Below, in pieces: positions 9,401 to 18,003 of a DNA stretch of 64,000 nt; within the stretch, counting starts at the first letter, position 1; every line of letters begins with the position of its first letter. This stretch comes from Streptomyces antimycoticus. Lineage in GTDB: Bacteria > Actinomycetota > Actinomycetes > Streptomycetales > Streptomycetaceae. A program made the translations under genes and the position numbers. The DNA is taken from contig NZ_BJHV01000001.1 in NCBI RefSeq assembly GCF_005405925.1, positions 6,944,001-7,008,000 of the forward strand, written 5' to 3'. Under the pieces are notes generated by a model that was given only the letters and a program-made list of their open reading frames with translations, was not told where the DNA came from and did not search any database.

Positions 9401-10423
9401 CCGCTCGGCCTCGGCGCGGGCGTCGTCCCGCAGCTGCTCGGCCTCGGCCCGCAGCCGCTCGGCCTCCTTGGTGGCCTCGCCGACCAGCCGGGCGACCTCC
9501 GCCTTGGCGGTACGGGTGCGCTGCTCGTTGTCCGACTCGGCGGCCGCGAGCCGCTTGGCCGCCGCGTCCTTGGCCTCGGTGACGACCTTCTCGGCCTCGC
9601 TGCGCGCCTCGCGCAGCGCCTGCTCGGCCTCCTGCATCCGCTGCTCGGCGGCGCGGGTCTGCTCGGCCGCGTGACGACGGGCCTGGTCCGCCTCGGTGGC
9701 GGTGGTGGTGCGCAGCTGCTCCGCGTGGTCGGTGGCCTCCTGGGCCTGGGTGCCCGCGTTGGTCAGCAGCCGCTCGGCGTCATTACGGGCCCGGCGCAAA
9801 ATCGCCTCGGCCTCGGCACGGGCGGCCTCCGCCTCGGAGCCCAGCCGCTGACGGGCCTGTTCGGTCATGCGCTGCGCTTCGGCGCGCGCCTCGGCCAGGG
9901 CCTGTTCGGCCTCCGTCCGGGACTCGTCCATGAGCCGGCGGGCCTGCGCTTCGGTACGGGCCCGCAGCTGCTCGGCCCAGGCCACGTTCTCGTTGACATG
10001 CGACTCGACGGTGGCGCGGCGCTCGGCCAGCTCCTGGTCCAGCCGCTGGCGCCGGGCCACGGCCTCCGCGTGCAGCTCGGCCTCCAGCCGGGCCTGCCGC
10101 TCGGCCTGCTCCTGGAGCAGCCGCTGGGTCTGCGCCCGGGTTTCGCGCAGCTCACGCTCGGCGTTGGCGCGCAGCTGGTCCGCCTGGAGCTGGGCGTCCC
10201 GCAGCAACTGCTCTGCCTGGTAGCCGACGTTGGCGCTGTCGTAGGCGGGGCGGGCCGCCAGGTTACGGCGCGCCTCATGCAGCTTGGCGCGCAGCACCTC
10301 GACTTGGTAGCCGAGGTCGTCGGCGTGCTGGACGGCCTTCTCACGCTCGGTCTTCAGCCGCTCCATCTCGGCTTCGAACTTGGAGAGCTGATCGTCAGGC
10401 TCGTAGCGGTCGTAGCCCCGCAC
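6425..10423 (-). CDS. scy: Scy, giant coiled-coil polarity protein
   Basis: Protein of 1332 aa, close to the size known for S. coelicolor Scy. The N-terminal 55 residues (MRGYDRYEPDDQLSKFEAEM) give a short heptad coiled coil. From about residue 80 to 1290 the protein is an almost uninterrupted A/E/R-rich helix with recurring phrases such as EAERLRAEA and EEQADRLVTEA, the long-period (51-residue) coiled coil known for this family. The end, KRRREDINAEISRVQDVLEAL, matches the FilP end, showing common ancestry. Scy recruits DivIVA and other proteins to the hyphal tip. The 276 bp before it hold its promoter region and no gene. Confidence 0.95.
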   Translation of the reverse strand: MRGYDRYEPDDQLSKFEAEMERLKTEREKAVQHADDLGYQVEVLRAKLHEARRNLAARPAYDSANVGYQAEQLLRDAQLQADQLRANAERELRETRAQTQRLLQEQAERQARLEAELHAEAVARRQRLDQELAERRATVESHVNENVAWAEQLRARTEAQARRLMDESRTEAEQALAEARAEAQRMTEQARQRLGSEAEAARAEAEAILRRARNDAERLLTNAGTQAQEATDHAEQLRTTTATEADQARRHAAEQTRAAEQRMQEAEQALREARSEAEKVVTEAKDAAAKRLAAAESDNEQRTRTAKAEVARLVGEATKEAERLRAEAEQLRDDARAEAERMVAEASDDARARAAEDSAAQLAKAARSAEEVLTRASEQAQATTKAASDEAERIRGEAEEEADRLRAEAHDTAEQLKGTAKDDTKEYRAKTVELQEEARRLRGEAEQLRSEAVAEGERIRTEARREAVQQIEEAASTAEDLLTKAKADAEETRSGATAESERVRTEAIERANALRRQADELLKRARSEAEELVTSAEEQAERVKSEASTAAEELREEAERAAEDRRSEAEGELNRLHQEAEQRLSSADEALRDARTEAERLRKETAEEIERQRTESAERLNALRQQAEDEAVRLRDEAAADASNARAEGESVAVRLRGEAAAEAERLRSEAQETADRVRAEAASAAERIGAEAAEALAAAQEEAARRRREAEELLADAREEAQEERTAAREQSEELLAAARNRVAEAQTEAQRLVEEAERRSADLVAAAEQTAQQVRDSVAGLHEQAEQDITALRTAAEHAAERMRGEAQGEADRVRADAQAERERASQDATRVRQEAQEETEAAKSLAERTVAEAIAESERLTEQAREEAGRRRAEAAEQADRLVTEATHEAERLRAEANETLDEARRSAHKSRAEAAEQADTLVGGATEEAQRLVSEATTRAQALRTEASDARATAEQDAARTRAQARGDANNIRSEAAEQADRLVAEARSEAERLHAEASGEAERLRREAAETVGSAQQHAARTRAEAERIETEAAAEAERIRNEAQAEADRLVDRAREDANKRRSDAAEQADRLITESSAEAERLTSEAREAALRTATAAEEQADTMVGVARQEADRLIAESTAEANAMVEKARTDSDTMLGEARGDATAIRERAEELRTRTEAEVEELHERARRESAEQMKATGERVDKLVAAATAQLMKAEEKAKSLVAEAESEASRVRIAAVKKAEGLLKEAEQKKTEAEREAERLRNQATDEAQQIVDEGKRELELLKRRREDINAEISRVQDVLEALESFETPASGGAGGKENNGVKTAAGAGATRSGKRSEG

Positions 10424-10699
10424 TGCGCGGTCCCATCCGTCCCCTGGTCGCGTTGGCGGCCGGCTCCGTCACCCTCGTGGTCCCCCGTGGTCCCTTGCGG
10501 TGCCCAGGGGTTCCTCGATGGTTCCCTTGCGGTATCGACCAGGCGAAGTGCGTGCCGGGTCGGACCGGAGCTGGCCCTTCCGAAGAAATGGTGTCAGATC
10601 ATCGGCGAAGCCCGGGCCGGACCCCGATCCCTTTCCGATTCCGTACCCCGGCCGATGCTGCACTCTACCGGCCGGGAAGGGGTAGGTCAGTGGTCCGCT

Positions 10700-11152
10700 T
10701 CAGTGATCCTCTTCGCCCTTGTGGGCGGCGGGGTCCGCGGCGGTGACGAGCTCGGTCAGCACACCGTGACAGTCCTTGGGGTGGAGGAAGGTGATCCGGG
10801 AGTCCATCGAGCCACGGCGGGGCTGTTCGTAGAGGACCCGGACGCCCTTGTCGCGGATGGCCTCGGAGTCGGTGTCGACGTCGGCGGTGCCGAAGGCGAT
10901 GTGGTGGACGCCCTCACCGTTCTTGGCCATCCACTTGCCGACCGCGGAGTCCTCCCGGATCGGCTCGAGAAGCTGCAGGTACGAGGCCCCGCCGTCGGAG
11001 GTCTCATTGATCTTGAGCATGGCCTCGCGGACGCCCTGCTCCTCGTTGATCTCGGAGTGGAACACCTCGAAGCCGTACGTGGCACGGTAGAACTCAACAG
11101 TCTTGTCGAGGTCGAAGCAGGCGATCCCGATGTGGTCGATTCTCGTCAGCAT
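10700..11152 (-). CDS. mce: Methylmalonyl-CoA epimerase
   Basis: Converts (2R)- to (2S)-methylmalonyl-CoA, joining propionyl-CoA carboxylase and methylmalonyl-CoA mutase. Protein of 150 aa, a typical length, made of two glyoxalase/VOC beta-alpha-beta modules. The metal ligands expected from the P. shermanii enzyme fall at His7 (RIDHIGI), Gln60 (YLQLLEP), His84 (GVHHIAF) and Glu134 (VLTELV). I chose the ATG at 11152 because the conserved N-terminus begins there; no clear Shine-Dalgarno is seen, so the mRNA may be leaderless or start at the upstream GTG. It is divergent from the thiolase. Confidence 0.93.
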   Translation of the reverse strand: MLTRIDHIGIACFDLDKTVEFYRATYGFEVFHSEINEEQGVREAMLKINETSDGGASYLQLLEPIREDSAVGKWMAKNGEGVHHIAFGTADVDTDSEAIRDKGVRVLYEQPRRGSMDSRITFLHPKDCHGVLTELVTAADPAAHKGEEDH

Positions 11153-11291
11153 GGGAACAGTGCACCGCCGCACGGCCGGTTACGCAACGTGCGCGCGATC
11201 ACACCGATGGGCCGGTGACCGCGCGGGTACTCGTCAGTACATTGACGATAACCCTCGTTAACTTCCTTCTCCTCGTGAAGGGGACGCACCA

Positions 11292-12488
11292 ATGACTCGT
11301 ACGACCTCTGTGATGGTGGCGGGCGCCCGGACGCCCATGGGACGGCTGCTCGGCGGCCTGCGCTCGTTCTCCGGCGCGGACCTGGGCGGAATCGCGATCA
11401 AGGCCGCGCTGGAGCGGGCCGGGGTCGGCGCGGAGCAGGTGCAGTACGTGATCATGGGGCAGGTGCTCCAGGCGGGCGCCGGGCAGATTCCGGCCCGGCA
11501 GGCGGCGGTCAAGGCCGGCATCCCGATGAGCGTGCCCGCCCTCACGATCAACAAGGTCTGCCTCTCCGGGCTGGACGCGATCGCCCTGGCCGACCAGCTC
11601 ATTCGCGCGGGCGAGTTCGACATCGTGGTCGCGGGCGGCCAGGAGTCCATGACCAACGCCCCCCATCTGCTGCCCAAGTCCCGTGAGGGCTACAAGTACG
11701 GCGCGATCGAGATGCTCGACGCGATGGCGCATGACGGGCTGACCGACGCCTTCGAGTCCATCGCCATGGGCGAGTCCACCGAGAAGCACAACACCCGGCT
11801 GGGCATTCAGCGCCCCGAGCAGGACGAGTTCGCCGCCCAGTCCCACCAGCGGGCGGCCGCCGCCCAGAAGAACGGCCTCTTCGACGCCGAGATCACCCCC
11901 GTGGAGATCCCGCAGCGCAAGGGCGAGCCGGTGGTCTTCGACAAGGACGAGGGCATCCGCGGCGAGACCACGACCGAGCTGCTGGGCCGGCTGCGGCCCG
12001 CGTTCGCCAAGGACGGGACGATCACGGCGGGCACGTCGTCGCAGATCTCGGACGGGGCCGCCGCGGTCGTCGTGATGAGCAAGGCCAAGGCCGAGGAGCT
12101 GGGGCTGGAGTGGATCGCCGAGATCGGCGCCCACGGGAATGTGGCGGGACCCGACAACTCCCTCCAGTCGCAGCCGTCCAACGCGATCGCGCACGCCCTG
12201 GGCAAGGAGGGGCTGACGGTGGACGATCTCGATCTCATCGAGATCAACGAGGCGTTCGCCGCGGTCGCCGTGCAGTCGATGAAGGATCTAGGTGTTTCCC
12301 CCGAAAGGGTGAATGTGAATGGGGGCGCGATTGCCCTCGGCCACCCCATCGGGATGTCCGGTGCGCGGATCGCGCTGCATCTTGCGCTGGAGCTGCGGCG
12401 GCGTGGGGGCGGGACCGGGGCGGCGGCGTTGTGCGGTGGGGGTGGGCAGGGGGATGCGTTGATCCTGCGGGTGCCGGCGGGGGAGTAG
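11292..12488 (+). CDS. Acetyl-CoA C-acetyltransferase (thiolase)
   Basis: Thiolase of 398 aa that condenses or cleaves acetyl-CoA / acetoacetyl-CoA. The catalytic residues are visible: Cys90 in NKVCLSGL, His351 in [11 protein letters not shown] and Cys381 in CGGGGQG, the standard Cys-His-Cys set. The domain order and length are normal for the type II (biosynthetic or degradative) family. The purine-rich leader AACTTCCTTCTCCTCGTGAAGGGG precedes the ATG. It is followed 141 bp later by meaB on the same strand, in the same order as in other Streptomyces. Confidence 0.95.
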   Translation: MTRTTSVMVAGARTPMGRLLGGLRSFSGADLGGIAIKAALERAGVGAEQVQYVIMGQVLQAGAGQIPARQAAVKAGIPMSVPALTINKVCLSGLDAIALADQLIRAGEFDIVVAGGQESMTNAPHLLPKSREGYKYGAIEMLDAMAHDGLTDAFESIAMGESTEKHNTRLGIQRPEQDEFAAQSHQRAAAAQKNGLFDAEITPVEIPQRKGEPVVFDKDEGIRGETTTELLGRLRPAFAKDGTITAGTSSQISDGAAAVVVMSKAKAEELGLEWIAEIGAHGNVAGPDNSLQSQPSNAIAHALGKEGLTVDDLDLIEINEAFAAVAVQSMKDLGVSPERVNVNGGAIALGHPIGMSGARIALHLALELRRRGGGTGAAALCGGGGQGDALILRVPAGE

Positions 12489-12629
12489 GCGGTTGCCCTG
12501 GGGCCTGGGGCCTGGGTTCGTTTCGGTTTCCGGTTCGGTTCCGGTTCCGGTTGTGGGGCTTGGGTTTGCCTTGCGAGGCGTCGGTTTCCGTTGTGATGTA
12601 GCGATGAAGCGGTAAGGAGTACGGCACCC

Positions 12630-13589
12630 ATGGCTGATGTGCCCACGCTGGTGGAGCAGGCGCGGCAGGGGCGGCCGCGTGCGGTCGCCCGGCTCATCTC
12701 GCTGGTCGAGGGTGCCTCGCCGCAGCTGCGCGAGGTGATGGCCGCGCTCGCTCCGCTGGCCGGGGGCGCGTATGTGGTCGGGGTGACCGGCTCGCCGGGG
12801 GTCGGCAAGTCCACCTCGACCTCCGCGCTCGTCTCCGCCTACCGGCGGATCGGCAAGCGGGTGGGCGTCCTCGCCGTCGACCCCTCCTCGCCGTTCTCCG
12901 GCGGGGCGCTGCTGGGCGACCGCGTACGGATGTCGGAGCACGCTTCCGACCCCGGGGTCTACATCCGCTCCATGGCCACGCGCGGTCACCTCGGCGGGCT
13001 CGCCTGGGCCGCTCCGCAGGCCATCCGGGTGCTGGACGCGGCCGGGTGCGATGTGGTGCTGGTGGAGACGGTGGGCGTCGGGCAGTCCGAGGTCGAGATC
13101 GCCGCCCAGGCCGATACCAGTGTGTTGCTGCTCGCGCCGGGGATGGGGGACGGGATCCAGGCGGCCAAGGCCGGGATCCTGGAGATCGGCGATGTGTACG
13201 TGGTCAACAAGGCCGACCGGGAAGGGGCCGATGCCACGGCCCGCGAGCTCAACCACATGCTGGGCCTGGGCGAGGGGCGGGCGCCGGGGGACTGGCGGCC
13301 GCCGATCGTGAAGACCGTGGCGGCGCGCGGCGAGGGGATCGACGAGGTCGTCGAGGCGCTGGAGAAGCACCGTGCGTGGATGGAGGAGCATGGTGTGCTC
13401 GCGGAGCGTCGGATGCGGCGGGCTGCGGGCGAGGTCGAGACGATCGCGGTGACGGCGCTGCGGGAGCGGATCGGCGATCTGCACGGGGATCGGCGGCTGG
13501 GGGCGCTCGCGGAGCGGGTCGTGGCCGGTGAGCTGGATCCGTATACGGCGGCGGATGAGCTGGTGGCCGGGGTGACCGAGCAGGGGTGA
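12630..13589 (+). CDS. meaB: MeaB G-protein chaperone of acyl-CoA mutases
   Basis: GTPase of the MeaB/ArgK SIMIBI class, 319 aa. It guards and reloads the adenosylcobalamin cofactor of methylmalonyl- or isobutyryl-CoA mutase. P-loop GSPGVGKST at 54-62, then VDPSSPFSGGALLGDRVRM (the family switch region), VETVGVGQSE and the guanine-specific VNKADREG are all present. The Shine-Dalgarno AAGGAG lies upstream of the ATG. The nearest client in this window is icmA at 23.8 kb; epimerase and thiolase sit just upstream. Confidence 0.95.
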   Translation: MADVPTLVEQARQGRPRAVARLISLVEGASPQLREVMAALAPLAGGAYVVGVTGSPGVGKSTSTSALVSAYRRIGKRVGVLAVDPSSPFSGGALLGDRVRMSEHASDPGVYIRSMATRGHLGGLAWAAPQAIRVLDAAGCDVVLVETVGVGQSEVEIAAQADTSVLLLAPGMGDGIQAAKAGILEIGDVYVVNKADREGADATARELNHMLGLGEGRAPGDWRPPIVKTVAARGEGIDEVVEALEKHRAWMEEHGVLAERRMRRAAGEVETIAVTALRERIGDLHGDRRLGALAERVVAGELDPYTAADELVAGVTEQG

Positions 13590-14036
13590 CGGAGCGGGGG
13601 TGACGGGTGCGCCCCGGGTGCCCGTGTGATTGCGGGTGCCCCCGGGTGCGCGGTGGGGTGGGTGCCGGGTGCTGGGTGCGGGGCCTCCGGGGCGGGGCCC
13701 TGGACCGTATATTTACGGCGCCGTTGGCCGGGGGCGTTGAGTGGCCCGGGGATTGGCGCCACATACACGTGAGCGTCCAGGACCCCACCCCTGCGCCCCC
13801 GCCCTCCCGCCTGAAATTCAGCCCCTCCGGCGTGTGAGGAGCGGGGTCCGGGGCGGAGTCCCGGCGGGGTGAGGGGCGGAGCCCCCACGCGGCGGAGCCG
13901 CATATTGATGCTGTGGGAAGGGGCGGGGTGGGGGCTGTCCGCCGGAGGCGCCCACGGTCCGCACTCGGTGTTCGGCCCCGGGGCCAGGTGCTGGCTGGGT
14001 GCGACCCCGCCCCTCCCGTCTCGTCGGCGGCTGCCG
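13590..14036. other. Gene-free stretch with a dispersed repeat
   Basis: A 447-bp G-rich region between the meaB and PepSY stops. It holds an inverted copy of the dispersed intergenic element seen at 4.9 kb (13814-13858), several short GGGTGCC-type repetitions, and a small AT-rich patch near 13708. No convincing gene. Confidence 0.6.
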
Positions 14037-14603
14037 CTAGTCGTCGTCGCCGTCGTCGCCGTCGTCGTCGGACGGGGCCTGGGTGACCTTGCCCGACTGG
14101 GCGTTCACGTTCAGGTCACGCTCCTTGTGGTTCCTGACGGTCTCGACCTCCCACACCTGGGTGCGGTCGCCGTCGAACTCCACGGAGGTCACCGTGCCCC
14201 TGGACGCGGCCTTCCGGGCCGCCTCGGTGGCCGAGACGTCGGCGTTCCGCAGGGCCTTGGCCTCGGCGGCGTCCTCGGCGTCGGTGTCCCGGTCGATGTG
14301 CTGGTTCAGGACCTTGCCGGTCGACGCGTCCAGCGTGACCTCGTGCCACTTGCCGTCCTTGCCGAGGATCTCCGCGTCCCAGGTGGTCCGGGCGCCGTGG
14401 TCCCGGTCGAGGGAGTCCAGCGTGCCCGGGACGGCCTTGAGCGCGGTCTGGGCGGCTTCGGAGAAGGACGTGCGGGCGGTGGTCCCGGACGCCTTGGTCG
14501 GGTGGGTGGTCGGCGCCCCGGTGGTGCTCGCCACGGCGACCGCCGTGCCGCCCGTGAGCAGGGCGGCCGCGGTGACCGATGCGATGACGATGTTGCGCTT
14601 CAT
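14037..14603 (-). CDS. Secreted PepSY-domain protein
   Basis: Exported protein of 188 aa with an N-terminal signal peptide ([25 protein letters not shown], cleavage likely after residues 25-27) and two PepSY-like repeats at about 46-105 and 120-175; the second repeat keeps [16 protein letters not shown]. The C-terminus is acidic ([11 protein letters not shown]). PepSY domains are thought to inhibit peptidases or sense the cell-wall environment. It is divergent from the response regulator and sensor kinase next door, a common pairing in Streptomyces, so it is probably a target or modulator of that two-component system (inference). Confidence 0.85.
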   Translation of the reverse strand: MKRNIVIASVTAAALLTGGTAVAVASTTGAPTTHPTKASGTTARTSFSEAAQTALKAVPGTLDSLDRDHGARTTWDAEILGKDGKWHEVTLDASTGKVLNQHIDRDTDAEDAAEAKALRNADVSATEAARKAASRGTVTSVEFDGDRTQVWEVETVRNHKERDLNVNAQSGKVTQAPSDDDGDDGDDD

Positions 14604-14717
14604 GAGGGTTCCTCCCCGGGTCGTGTTCGGACGTCAACCACCATCGGGGAGTGATGCTGAAGCTGAGCTGAAGCCACCTGAAGAGATCTTCAGGTTCGCT
14701 TTGGGAGGCTGGTCGGT

Positions 14718-15374
14718 ATGCGTTTGCTGATCGTGGAGGACGAGCGGCGGCTGGCCCTGTCGCTGGCCAAGGGGTTGCGGGCCGAGGGGTTCGCCGTGGA
14801 TGTCGTCCACGACGGGCGCGAGGGGCTGCACCGTGCGCGGGAGGGCGACTACGACCTGATCGTTCTCGACATCATGCTGCCGGGGATGAACGGCTACCAC
14901 GTGTGCGGGGCGCTCCGGGCGGCCGGGAGCGATGTGCCGATCCTGATGCTCACCGCCAAGGACGGCGAGTACGACGAGGCCGAGGGGCTCGATACCGGCG
15001 CAGACGACTATCTGACCAAGCCGTTCTCGTATGTGGTGCTGGTGGCCCGGGTGCGGGCGTTGCTGCGGCGGCGGGGGGCCGGGGCCTCGCCGGTGGTGCG
15101 GGTCGGGGAGCTGTCGGTGGACCGGGGTGCGCGCCGGGTGGAGCGGGGTGGGGGTGAGATCGCGCTGACCGCCAAGGAGTTCTCCGTACTGGAGCAGCTG
15201 GCATTGCGGCCCGGGGACGTGGTCTCCAAGGCCGAGATCCTGGAGCACGTCTGGGACTTCGCGTACGACGGCGACCCCAACATCGTCGAGGTGTACATCA
15301 GCGCGCTGCGCCGGAAGCTGGGCGCCGGGTTGATCGAGACCGTGCGGGGAGCGGGGTACCGGCTCCGTGGGTAA
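14718..15374 (+). CDS. OmpR/PhoB-family response regulator
   Basis: DNA-binding response regulator of 218 aa. Receiver residues Glu7, Asp8, phospho-acceptor Asp51 (VLDIMLPG), Thr79 and Lys101 (YLTKPF) are all present. A winged-helix output domain covers about 125-217, with the VEVYISALRRKLG recognition region and the C-terminal RGAGYRL. The last 8 bp overlap the kinase gene, so the two are translationally coupled. The PepSY gene is divergent from a shared 114-bp promoter region. Confidence 0.95.
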   Translation: MRLLIVEDERRLALSLAKGLRAEGFAVDVVHDGREGLHRAREGDYDLIVLDIMLPGMNGYHVCGALRAAGSDVPILMLTAKDGEYDEAEGLDTGADDYLTKPFSYVVLVARVRALLRRRGAGASPVVRVGELSVDRGARRVERGGGEIALTAKEFSVLEQLALRPGDVVSKAEILEHVWDFAYDGDPNIVEVYISALRRKLGAGLIETVRGAGYRLRG

Positions 15375-16755
15375 GGTCTTCGGTTCCGTACGGGCGCGGG
15401 CCGCGCTGGGGGCGACCGTGGTGGTCGCGGTGGCGCTGGTGGCCGCGGGGCTCGCGGTGCTCGGGGTGTTGCGGAGCAATCTGGCGGACCGGGCCGAGGT
15501 GGATGCGGCGGCCGCTGCCCGGGCGGTCGCCTCGAAGGTCGCCGGTGGGGTGGCGTACCGGGAGCTGGACCTGGAGGACGACACCCCGGTGCAGATCGTG
15601 GACGAGGACCACCGGGTGCGCGCGGTCAGTGACGATCTCCAGGCCGTGACGGGTACCGGCAGTTCCTCGGTGCGGCCGGTTGCGGCGGCCGGGGAGGACC
15701 ATGACGACGACGGCGCGGGGGAGGTCTCCTCGAGGCCGGAGTACAGCGCCGGTACGGCCCGGATCGACGGCGAGACCGCGGAGTACCGCTGGGCGGCCCT
15801 GGAGGTCACCGACGCCCGTGGTGAGGACGTCACGGTCTACGCGGGCGCCCCGCTGGCCACCGAGCAGGGCGCGGTGGGCACCGTGCGGGAGGCGATGCTG
15901 ATCGGGCTGCCGCTGCTGCTGGTGGTCGTGGCCGGGGTGACCTGGCTGGTGACCCGGCGCGCGCTGCGGCCCGTGGAGGGCATCCGGCGGGAGATGGCCG
16001 CCATCACGGCGAGTACGGATCTGTCCCGGCGGGTGCCCGTACCGGGGTCGTACGACGAGGTGGCGCGGCTGGCCCGGACCACCAATGAGACGCTCACGGC
16101 GCTTCAGGCGTCGGTCGAGCGGCAGCGGGCCTTCGTGGCGGACGCCTCCCATGAGCTGCGCTCCCCGGTGGCCTCGCTCCGCACCCAGCTCGAGGTGGGC
16201 GCCGCCCATCCGGAGTTGCTGGATCTGGACGGCGCGGTGGAGGACGTGGTGCGGCTGCAGCGGCTGGCGGCCGATCTGCTGCTGCTGGCCCGGCTGGACG
16301 CGGGGGAGCGGCCCGCCCATGCGCCGGTGGCGCTGGACGCGCTGGTGCGCGAGGAGCTGGCCCAGCGGCTGGGGGACCGGGTGCCGGTGCGTATGGAGGT
16401 GGCGCCGGTGGCGGTGCCGGGCTCGCGCGGGCAGTTGGCCCGGGTGCTGGGCAATCTGGTCGACAACGCGCAGCGGCACGCCCGGGGCGGGGTGCGGGTG
16501 GCGGTGCGCGAGGAGGGCCGGTGGGCCGTGCTGGAGGTCGCGGACGACGGCCGGGGGGTGCCCGAGGGCGAGCGGGAGCGGATCTTCGAGCGGTTCGTAC
16601 GGCTCGACGACGCCCGCAGCCGCGACGATGGCGGGGCCGGGCTCGGCCTCGCCATCGCGCGGGACGTGGCGGTGCGCCACGGCGGCACTCTGGCCGTCGG
16701 GGCGGCACCCGAGGGCGGTGCCCTGTTCGAGCTGCGGCTGCCTACGGGCTCCTAG
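15367..16755 (+). CDS. Sensor histidine kinase
   Basis: Membrane sensor kinase of 462 aa starting at a GTG that overlaps the regulator gene. First membrane helix about 13-36, extracellular sensor about 37-175 with a very acidic loop (EDHDDDGAGE), second helix about 177-197, then HAMP. The dimerization box FVADASHELRSP places the phospho-His at 262. The ATP domain has NLVDNAQRHA, DDGRGVPEGE and GLGLAIARDVAVRHGG. It is the cognate partner of the adjacent regulator. The signal is unknown; the PepSY neighbour suggests a cell-envelope cue. Confidence 0.94.
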   Translation: MGKVFGSVRARAALGATVVVAVALVAAGLAVLGVLRSNLADRAEVDAAAAARAVASKVAGGVAYRELDLEDDTPVQIVDEDHRVRAVSDDLQAVTGTGSSSVRPVAAAGEDHDDDGAGEVSSRPEYSAGTARIDGETAEYRWAALEVTDARGEDVTVYAGAPLATEQGAVGTVREAMLIGLPLLLVVVAGVTWLVTRRALRPVEGIRREMAAITASTDLSRRVPVPGSYDEVARLARTTNETLTALQASVERQRAFVADASHELRSPVASLRTQLEVGAAHPELLDLDGAVEDVVRLQRLAADLLLLARLDAGERPAHAPVALDALVREELAQRLGDRVPVRMEVAPVAVPGSRGQLARVLGNLVDNAQRHARGGVRVAVREEGRWAVLEVADDGRGVPEGERERIFERFVRLDDARSRDDGGAGLGLAIARDVAVRHGGTLAVGAAPEGGALFELRLPTGS

Positions 16756-17228
16756 ACCCGGCCCCGCTGGGCGCGCAGATGCTCGGCGACGGGCACCAGC
16801 GATCCGTACAGCGCCTTGAGGTCCTCCGGCGCGAGCAGATCGATGAAGTGGTTGCGCACGGACGCCACATGGTGGGGTGCGACCTTGCGCATGGTTTCCC
16901 AGCCGTGCTCGGTCAGCACGGCGTACAGCCCCCGTCGGTCGGATTCGCAGTTCTCGCGGCGGACCAGGCCGGCGTTCTCCATCCGGGTGATCTGGTGGGA
17001 CAGCCGGCTCTTGGACTGCAGGGTCGCGGAGGCGAGATCGCTCATCCGCATCCGGCGGTCCTCCGACTCCGAGAGGTTGACCAGGATCTCGTAGTCGTTC
17101 ATGGTCAGGCCGAACGGCTGCAGGTCTTTTTCGAGCTGGTAGGTCAGCAGCCGGCTGACATCCAGGTGGGTGCGCCACGCGCGCTGTTCCTCATCGCTGA
17201 GCCAGCGCGTGCCGTTCTCGGTCTCCAT
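16752..17228 (-). CDS. absC: AbsC-like MarR-family regulator
   Basis: MarR regulator of 158 aa with winged-helix residues about 45-115 (RMRMSDLASATLQSKSRLSHQITRMENAGLV and the wing SDRRGLYAVLTEHG). The length and the position between a two-component kinase and AIM24 genes match S. coelicolor AbsC (SCO5405 by memory), a zinc-linked regulator needed for antibiotic production. The assignment rests on synteny and family and should be confirmed by alignment. Its stop overlaps the convergent kinase gene by 4 bp. A short dyad just upstream (17237-17250) may be its own operator. Confidence 0.8.
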   Translation of the reverse strand: METENGTRWLSDEEQRAWRTHLDVSRLLTYQLEKDLQPFGLTMNDYEILVNLSESEDRRMRMSDLASATLQSKSRLSHQITRMENAGLVRRENCESDRRGLYAVLTEHGWETMRKVAPHHVASVRNHFIDLLAPEDLKALYGSLVPVAEHLRAQRGRV

Positions 17229-17236
17229 GGGATGTA

Positions 17237-17250
17237 TTCTACCTATAGAA
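17237..17250. promoter_or_regulatory. Putative MarR/AbsC operator
   Basis: TTCTA-CCTA-TAGAA, a 5-bp inverted repeat with a 4-nt spacer, 8 bp upstream of the absC ATG in an AT-rich patch. On the minus strand it contains TATAGGT-like -10 sequence. Position and AT-richness fit autoregulation by a MarR dimer; untested. Confidence 0.4.
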
Positions 17251-17322
17251 GTTGAATTCCGAACCAATGGATGTATCGGGCTAGAGGTCACCTGTTCGAC
17301 GTTACACTCCGCATGTTCGCGC

Positions 17323-18003
17323 TCACGAACCGGTACCCCCTGTCTCGCCGACCGATATCTCGGCGACGACTTGCTCCGTGGACTGCAGCAGTACGGTCCC
17401 CGCGCCCACGAACTCGAACTGGTGCTCCTCGCCCGACGCGCCCCCGATCCCCGTGCGCGACCTGACGGCCCCGAGGAAGCCGCGCAGATACTGGTGGTCG
17501 TAGTGGTGGCACGGCGTCGGGCAGTCCGCCCAGCCCACCAGTGCCTGCGGATCCACCCGGATCGGCGGCTCCATGAAGACCACGGGCCCATTGGACGCGG
17601 CCACGAACTTCCCGGTGCCGATGAGGGTGAGAAAGCCCGGGACGATGGACTGCTTCAGGGACAGCGACGGCTGGAAGGCCAGCAGATTGCCGGACCGGAT
17701 GGAGAGGTTGCCGTCGTCCAGGTCATAGGAGTTGACGTCGAAGGCGCGGTCGGCGAGCACCATCTTTCCCTGGCCCTCGGCCACCACCCAGTCCGCCGCG
17801 TGCAGCGGGGAGTGGAAGCTGTACGCGATGAGGTGGTCGAGGTGGCCGAGGCCGACGCCATGGAAGTCGATCTGCCCGTAGTAGGCGACCATCTTCCCCT
17901 TCTGCAGGAACCACTGGCCGTTCAAGTCCACGCTGAAGGCGTACGGATTGATGTTGTCGTCGACGGGCAGCGTCCAGGCGTCGTGGATGACGGGGCTGTT
18001 CAC
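17323..18003 (-). CDS. AIM24-family protein 1
   Basis: AIM24 (TRAP-like beta-roll) family protein of 226 aa; the bacterial role is unknown. Key phrases: GQWFLQKGKMVAYYGQIDFHG, then GQGKMVLADRAFDVN, and a Cys/His-containing insert DCPTPCHHYDHQYLRGF near residues 160-177 that the two sister genes lack. No signal peptide. Its ATG overlaps the stop of the second AIM24 gene by 4 bp (ATGA), so the genes are translated together. Confidence 0.9.
   Translation of the reverse strand: MNSPVIHDAWTLPVDDNINPYAFSVDLNGQWFLQKGKMVAYYGQIDFHGVGLGHLDHLIAYSFHSPLHAADWVVAEGQGKMVLADRAFDVNSYDLDDGNLSIRSGNLLAFQPSLSLKQSIVPGFLTLIGTGKFVAASNGPVVFMEPPIRVDPQALVGWADCPTPCHHYDHQYLRGFLGAVRSRTGIGGASGEEHQFEFVGAGTVLLQSTEQVVAEISVGETGGTGS

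Noticed and set aside
6174..11218. Two plus-strand open frames of more than 1100 codons opposite scy
   Set aside because: They are low-complexity shadows (Ser/Arg/Ala or Leu/Gly/Arg strings) of the biased codons of scy; no start signals and no natural protein character.
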